Positions 61,623-64,000 of a DNA stretch of 64,000 bases are shown piece by piece. Position 1 is the stretch's first letter; each line of letters begins with the position of its first letter. The stretch covers positions 1-64,000 of the forward strand of contig NZ_BPEV01000007.1 in the NCBI RefSeq assembly GCF_019654955.1, in the 5' to 3' direction. A program made the translations under genes and the position numbers. The notes beneath the pieces are model-generated. The model searched no databases. It had not been told where the DNA came from and was given only the letters and a program-made list of their open reading frames with translations. This DNA comes from Shewanella sp. KT0246 (lineage in GTDB: Bacteria; Pseudomonadota; Gammaproteobacteria; Enterobacterales; Shewanellaceae).

Positions 61623-62588
61623 ATGTCCAGTATTCTTACCCCTCTTATAGCAGTATTCGGTATTATGCTTTTAGGCTTTGTTGTGCAAAAGCTAAAACTA
61701 TTGCCACATGACACCGATTTTACACTTAATGAATATGTTTATTATGTTGCCTTCCCCGCTATTTTATTTATTGCCCTTGCCGAAACTGATATTAATGAAA
61801 TCCTACAATGGGGTTTTATTTTCTCATTTGGCGCTGCAATGATTGTCACCTACTTTGTCACCGCAGTGTTGTCATTATGGGCTGATAAAAAACAGTCTGC
61901 ACTTGCTGCAATTAGAGGCCTCAATACCAGCTTTGGTAATACAGCTTTTATCGGGATTCCCTTAATGATGATGTTATATCCAGGCAATAATCACGCGATT
62001 ACCGCTGCTGCGATTGCCAGTTTGCTTTCCATTGTCATGTTTGCCTTTGCCATGGTGAGCATGGAGTTAGCGATTAACAAACAGCAGCAACGACATCCTA
62101 TTTTAATCATGTTAAACGCACTTATTAGTAACCCTATTGTGATTGGCTGTATTCTTGGTGTAATGGCATCAGCGTTAACAATACCAATCCCTGATAGCAT
62201 TAGCATGATGATGAGACTCATTGGTAACACGTCAAGTCCTTGCGCACTATTTGCTATAGGTATGGTGTTGGCTAAAGCTATGCACGGAGGTTCTGAAGAA
62301 ACTGCACCTAGAAGACATATTGCAATCGAGATGACTTTGCTGAATATATTAAAACTCATATTTCAGCCGATAATCGCTTATGTGTTGCTACGTTATTTCG
62401 GCGTTAACCCTGAACTGCTTGTTATGGGGGTTATTCTGGCAGCGCTTCCAACTGCAGCAAGTGTTTACTTACTCGCTCAGCGTTATCAAACCTACGGTTT
62501 AGCAAGTGCTAAGTGTATTCTCATCAGTACTATCGCCACTTTTATCACCCTACCGATTATTGAAAAAATGCTGCATAGCTTGAGTTAA
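61623..62588 (+). CDS. AEC (auxin efflux carrier) family transporter
   Basis: A 321-residue inner-membrane protein with about ten helices in two five-helix halves, the AEC plan. Start MSSILTPLIAVFGIMLLGFVVQKLKLLP is typical. RGLNTSFGNTAFIGIPLMMMLYP carries the conserved Asn-Thr-x-Phe-x-Gly-x-Pro motif of helix 4, and GNTSSPCALFAIGMVLA is the matching motif in the second half. Bacterial members are often malonate or malate transporters; the substrate cannot be read here. AAGGAAGG lies about 10 bases upstream of the ATG. Confidence 0.9.
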   Translation: MSSILTPLIAVFGIMLLGFVVQKLKLLPHDTDFTLNEYVYYVAFPAILFIALAETDINEILQWGFIFSFGAAMIVTYFVTAVLSLWADKKQSALAAIRGLNTSFGNTAFIGIPLMMMLYPGNNHAITAAAIASLLSIVMFAFAMVSMELAINKQQQRHPILIMLNALISNPIVIGCILGVMASALTIPIPDSISMMMRLIGNTSSPCALFAIGMVLAKAMHGGSEETAPRRHIAIEMTLLNILKLIFQPIIAYVLLRYFGVNPELLVMGVILAALPTAASVYLLAQRYQTYGLASAKCILISTIATFITLPIIEKMLHSLS

Positions 62589-62655
62589 CAGAGCTTAGCA
62601 ATTGTTTTAATGGAGATTAAAAATCAAGCGGCAAAAATCTATCGCTGACGCTTTA

Positions 62656-62671
62656 CTGTATAAAAAAACAG
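62656..62671. promoter_or_regulatory. LexA box 1 of recN
   Basis: CTGT-ATAAAAAA-ACAG, a perfect CTGT-N8-ACAG operator, 55 bases upstream of the recN ATG. Confidence 0.92.
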
Positions 62672-62677
62672 TGTACA

Positions 62678-62693
62678 CTGTTTGTAGATACAG
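62678..62693. promoter_or_regulatory. LexA box 2 of recN
   Basis: CTGT-TTGTAGAT-ACAG, a second operator 22 bases downstream of box 1, about two helical turns, so two repressors could bind side by side. The inner ends form another palindrome ACAGTGTACACTGT (62668-62681). Confidence 0.9.
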
Positions 62694-62725
62694 TGGTTTG
62701 ATGATTATTCACACAAGGATTGATT

Positions 62726-64000
62726 ATGCTTTGCCAATTAAGCATTAATAATTTCGCGATTGTACGTTTTCTAGAGCTCGACTTTAAAGCCGGCATGACT
62801 AGTATTACTGGTGAGACTGGTGCGGGTAAGTCCATTGCTATAGATGCTTTGGGTCTATGTTTGGGTAATCGTGCAGATGCCAATACAGTAAGACCTGGCG
62901 CTAATAAAGCTGAAGTCAGCGCACGCTTTACTTTGGATGATGTTCCATTTGCTAAACGTTGGCTTGAAGACAATGATCTCGATGTGGAAGATGAATGTAT
63001 ATTACGTCGAACTATCAGCGCTGACGGTCGTTCTCGCGCCTACATTAATGGCAACCCTGTACCACTTTCGCAATTAAAAGCACTGGGGCAATTATTTGTC
63101 GGTATTCATGGCCAGCATGCACACCACGCCATGCTTAAAAGTGAGCATCAACTTACCTTACTCGATAGCTATGCCAACCATAAACTCTTACTTGATACCG
63201 TTAGTAAGAGTTACCAACGCTGTAAAAATATCGAAAATGAGCTAAAACAGTTACAGCAAAACCAGCAAGAACGCATCGCCCGAAAGCAATTGGTACAGTA
63301 TCAAGTTGAAGAATTAGATGAATTTGCGTTGTTACCAGGCGAGTTTGAACACATTGAACAAGAACATAAACGTCTAGCAAACGGCACCGATTTAATAGAA
63401 AGTTGTCAAAATACCCTGCAACTTCTGAGCGAAGATGACGAACATAATGTGGAGTCATTGCTTAATCGTGCTGTAGGCTTTGCTGATAACTTACAAAGTT
63501 TTGACCCTGCACTTAAAAATATTGCCGAGATGCTTAATGAAGCGTTAATTCAAGTTCAAGAAAGTAGCAGCGAAGTACAAGATTACCTCAGTAGAATTGA
63601 ACTCGACCCTGAGCATTTTGCCTTTCTTGAGCAACGCATTTCTAAAGCAATGCAACTGGCTAGAAAGCACCATGTACAAACGGAAAATCTTGCTGCACAT
63701 CATCAACAACTAAAAGCGGAACTCACAGAGTTAAGTAATGATGCTAGCCGTCTTGATGAAATACAGCTGCAAGTTGATGACAGTAAACAAGCTTATATCC
63801 AAAATGCGCAAAAACTCAGCCAGAGCCGTTTACGTTACGCTAAAGAGCTAAATAAATTAGTGACTCAATCAATTCATGAATTGAATATGCCTAAAGGAAA
63901 GTTCTGCATCACTGTTAACTTTAACCCTGAAGTACAGTCTTTAACTGGCAGTGACCAAATTGAATTTCAAGTCACGACTAATCCGGGGCAACCACTTCAA
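62726..64000 (+). CDS. recN: DNA repair protein RecN (partial, runs off the window)
   Basis: SMC-like ATPase in double-strand-break repair. 425 codons are open from ATG 62726 to the window edge with no stop; about 130 residues of a typical 550-residue RecN are missing. N-terminal ATPase: MLCQLSINNFAIVRFLEL, Walker A GETGAGKS (29-36), VGIHGQHAHHAMLKSEHQLTLLD. A coiled coil (about 150-390) follows, with the second ATPase half starting near the edge (QVTTNPGQPLQ). AAGGA lies eight bases upstream. Two LexA boxes precede it, so it is SOS-induced. Confidence 0.97.
   Translation, partial: MLCQLSINNFAIVRFLELDFKAGMTSITGETGAGKSIAIDALGLCLGNRADANTVRPGANKAEVSARFTLDDVPFAKRWLEDNDLDVEDECILRRTISADGRSRAYINGNPVPLSQLKALGQLFVGIHGQHAHHAMLKSEHQLTLLDSYANHKLLLDTVSKSYQRCKNIENELKQLQQNQQERIARKQLVQYQVEELDEFALLPGEFEHIEQEHKRLANGTDLIESCQNTLQLLSEDDEHNVESLLNRAVGFADNLQSFDPALKNIAEMLNEALIQVQESSSEVQDYLSRIELDPEHFAFLEQRISKAMQLARKHHVQTENLAAHHQQLKAELTELSNDASRLDEIQLQVDDSKQAYIQNAQKLSQSRLRYAKELNKLVTQSIHELNMPKGKFCITVNFNPEVQSLTGSDQIEFQVTTNPGQPLQ

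Overview
The window looks like the chromosome of a marine gammaproteobacterium, most likely Shewanella or a close relative. The call rests on protein content and gene order, not on a database search. Three conserved gammaproteobacterial blocks are present: relA-mazG-pyrG-eno-ftsB-ispD-ispF-truD-surE-pcm-nlpD-rpoS, recA/alaS/csrA followed by a Ser/Arg tRNA array, and BarA. An OadGAB sodium pump is also present. Base composition is moderately AT-rich throughout. I see no insertion sequence, prophage or CRISPR array.

Layout. 0-8.6 kb holds an OsmC-like peroxidase, a small membrane protein, a tricorn-like S41 protease, an ECF sigma/anti-sigma pair with an odd YfbK-like secreted protein, and a periplasmic solute-binding-like protein. 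8.8-18.5 kb holds purEK, a chemoreceptor, a lytic-transglycosylase lipoprotein, gshA with a coupled lipoprotein, an M16 peptidase lipoprotein and a YqaA-type membrane protein. 18.9-24.8 kb holds a DAACS symporter and a nitrate-type ABC importer (nrtA-nrtB-nrtD) with a porin gene; a strong terminator hairpin lies in the nrtA leader. 25.5-28.7 kb is oadGAB.

29.4-34.1 kb is a seven-gene tRNA array (Ser-GCU and Arg-ACG), csrA and alaS, in the same order as E. coli. Between alaS and recA, where recX usually sits, there is a block of phzF-like, egtB, egtD and a SnoaL-like gene (34.3-38.4 kb). This suggests ergothioneine synthesis, and it ends in a degenerate 15-bp tandem repeat. 38.5-42.6 kb is recA (with a LexA-controlled promoter) and divergent mutS. 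42.7-57.7 kb is the long leftward housekeeping block from a small lipoprotein and rpoS to relA and rlmD. 57.8-64.0 kb runs rightward: barA, a YjaG-family gene, an AEC transporter, and recN (two LexA boxes), which runs off the window.

How the genes work together. BarA and CsrA are two ends of the BarA/UvrY-Csr circuit. RelA and RpoS are the stringent and general stress regulators. RecA and RecN are under SOS control. GshA supplies gamma-glutamylcysteine, a possible sulfur donor for EgtB. Several genes are best started at positions other than the longest frame: downstream ATG codons for the S41 protease, YfbK-like, MCP, SLT, nrtD, egtB, recA, rpoS, pyrG, barA and yjaG genes; GTG for the M16, sigma and egtD genes; TTG for gshA and nlpD.

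Most unusual items: a YfbK homologue that appears to lack its entire von Willebrand A domain beside an ECF sigma factor, the ergothioneine block in the recX position, the nrtA leader terminator, the dyad cluster upstream of the DAACS symporter, and in-frame 12-bp and degenerate 15-bp tandem repeats.
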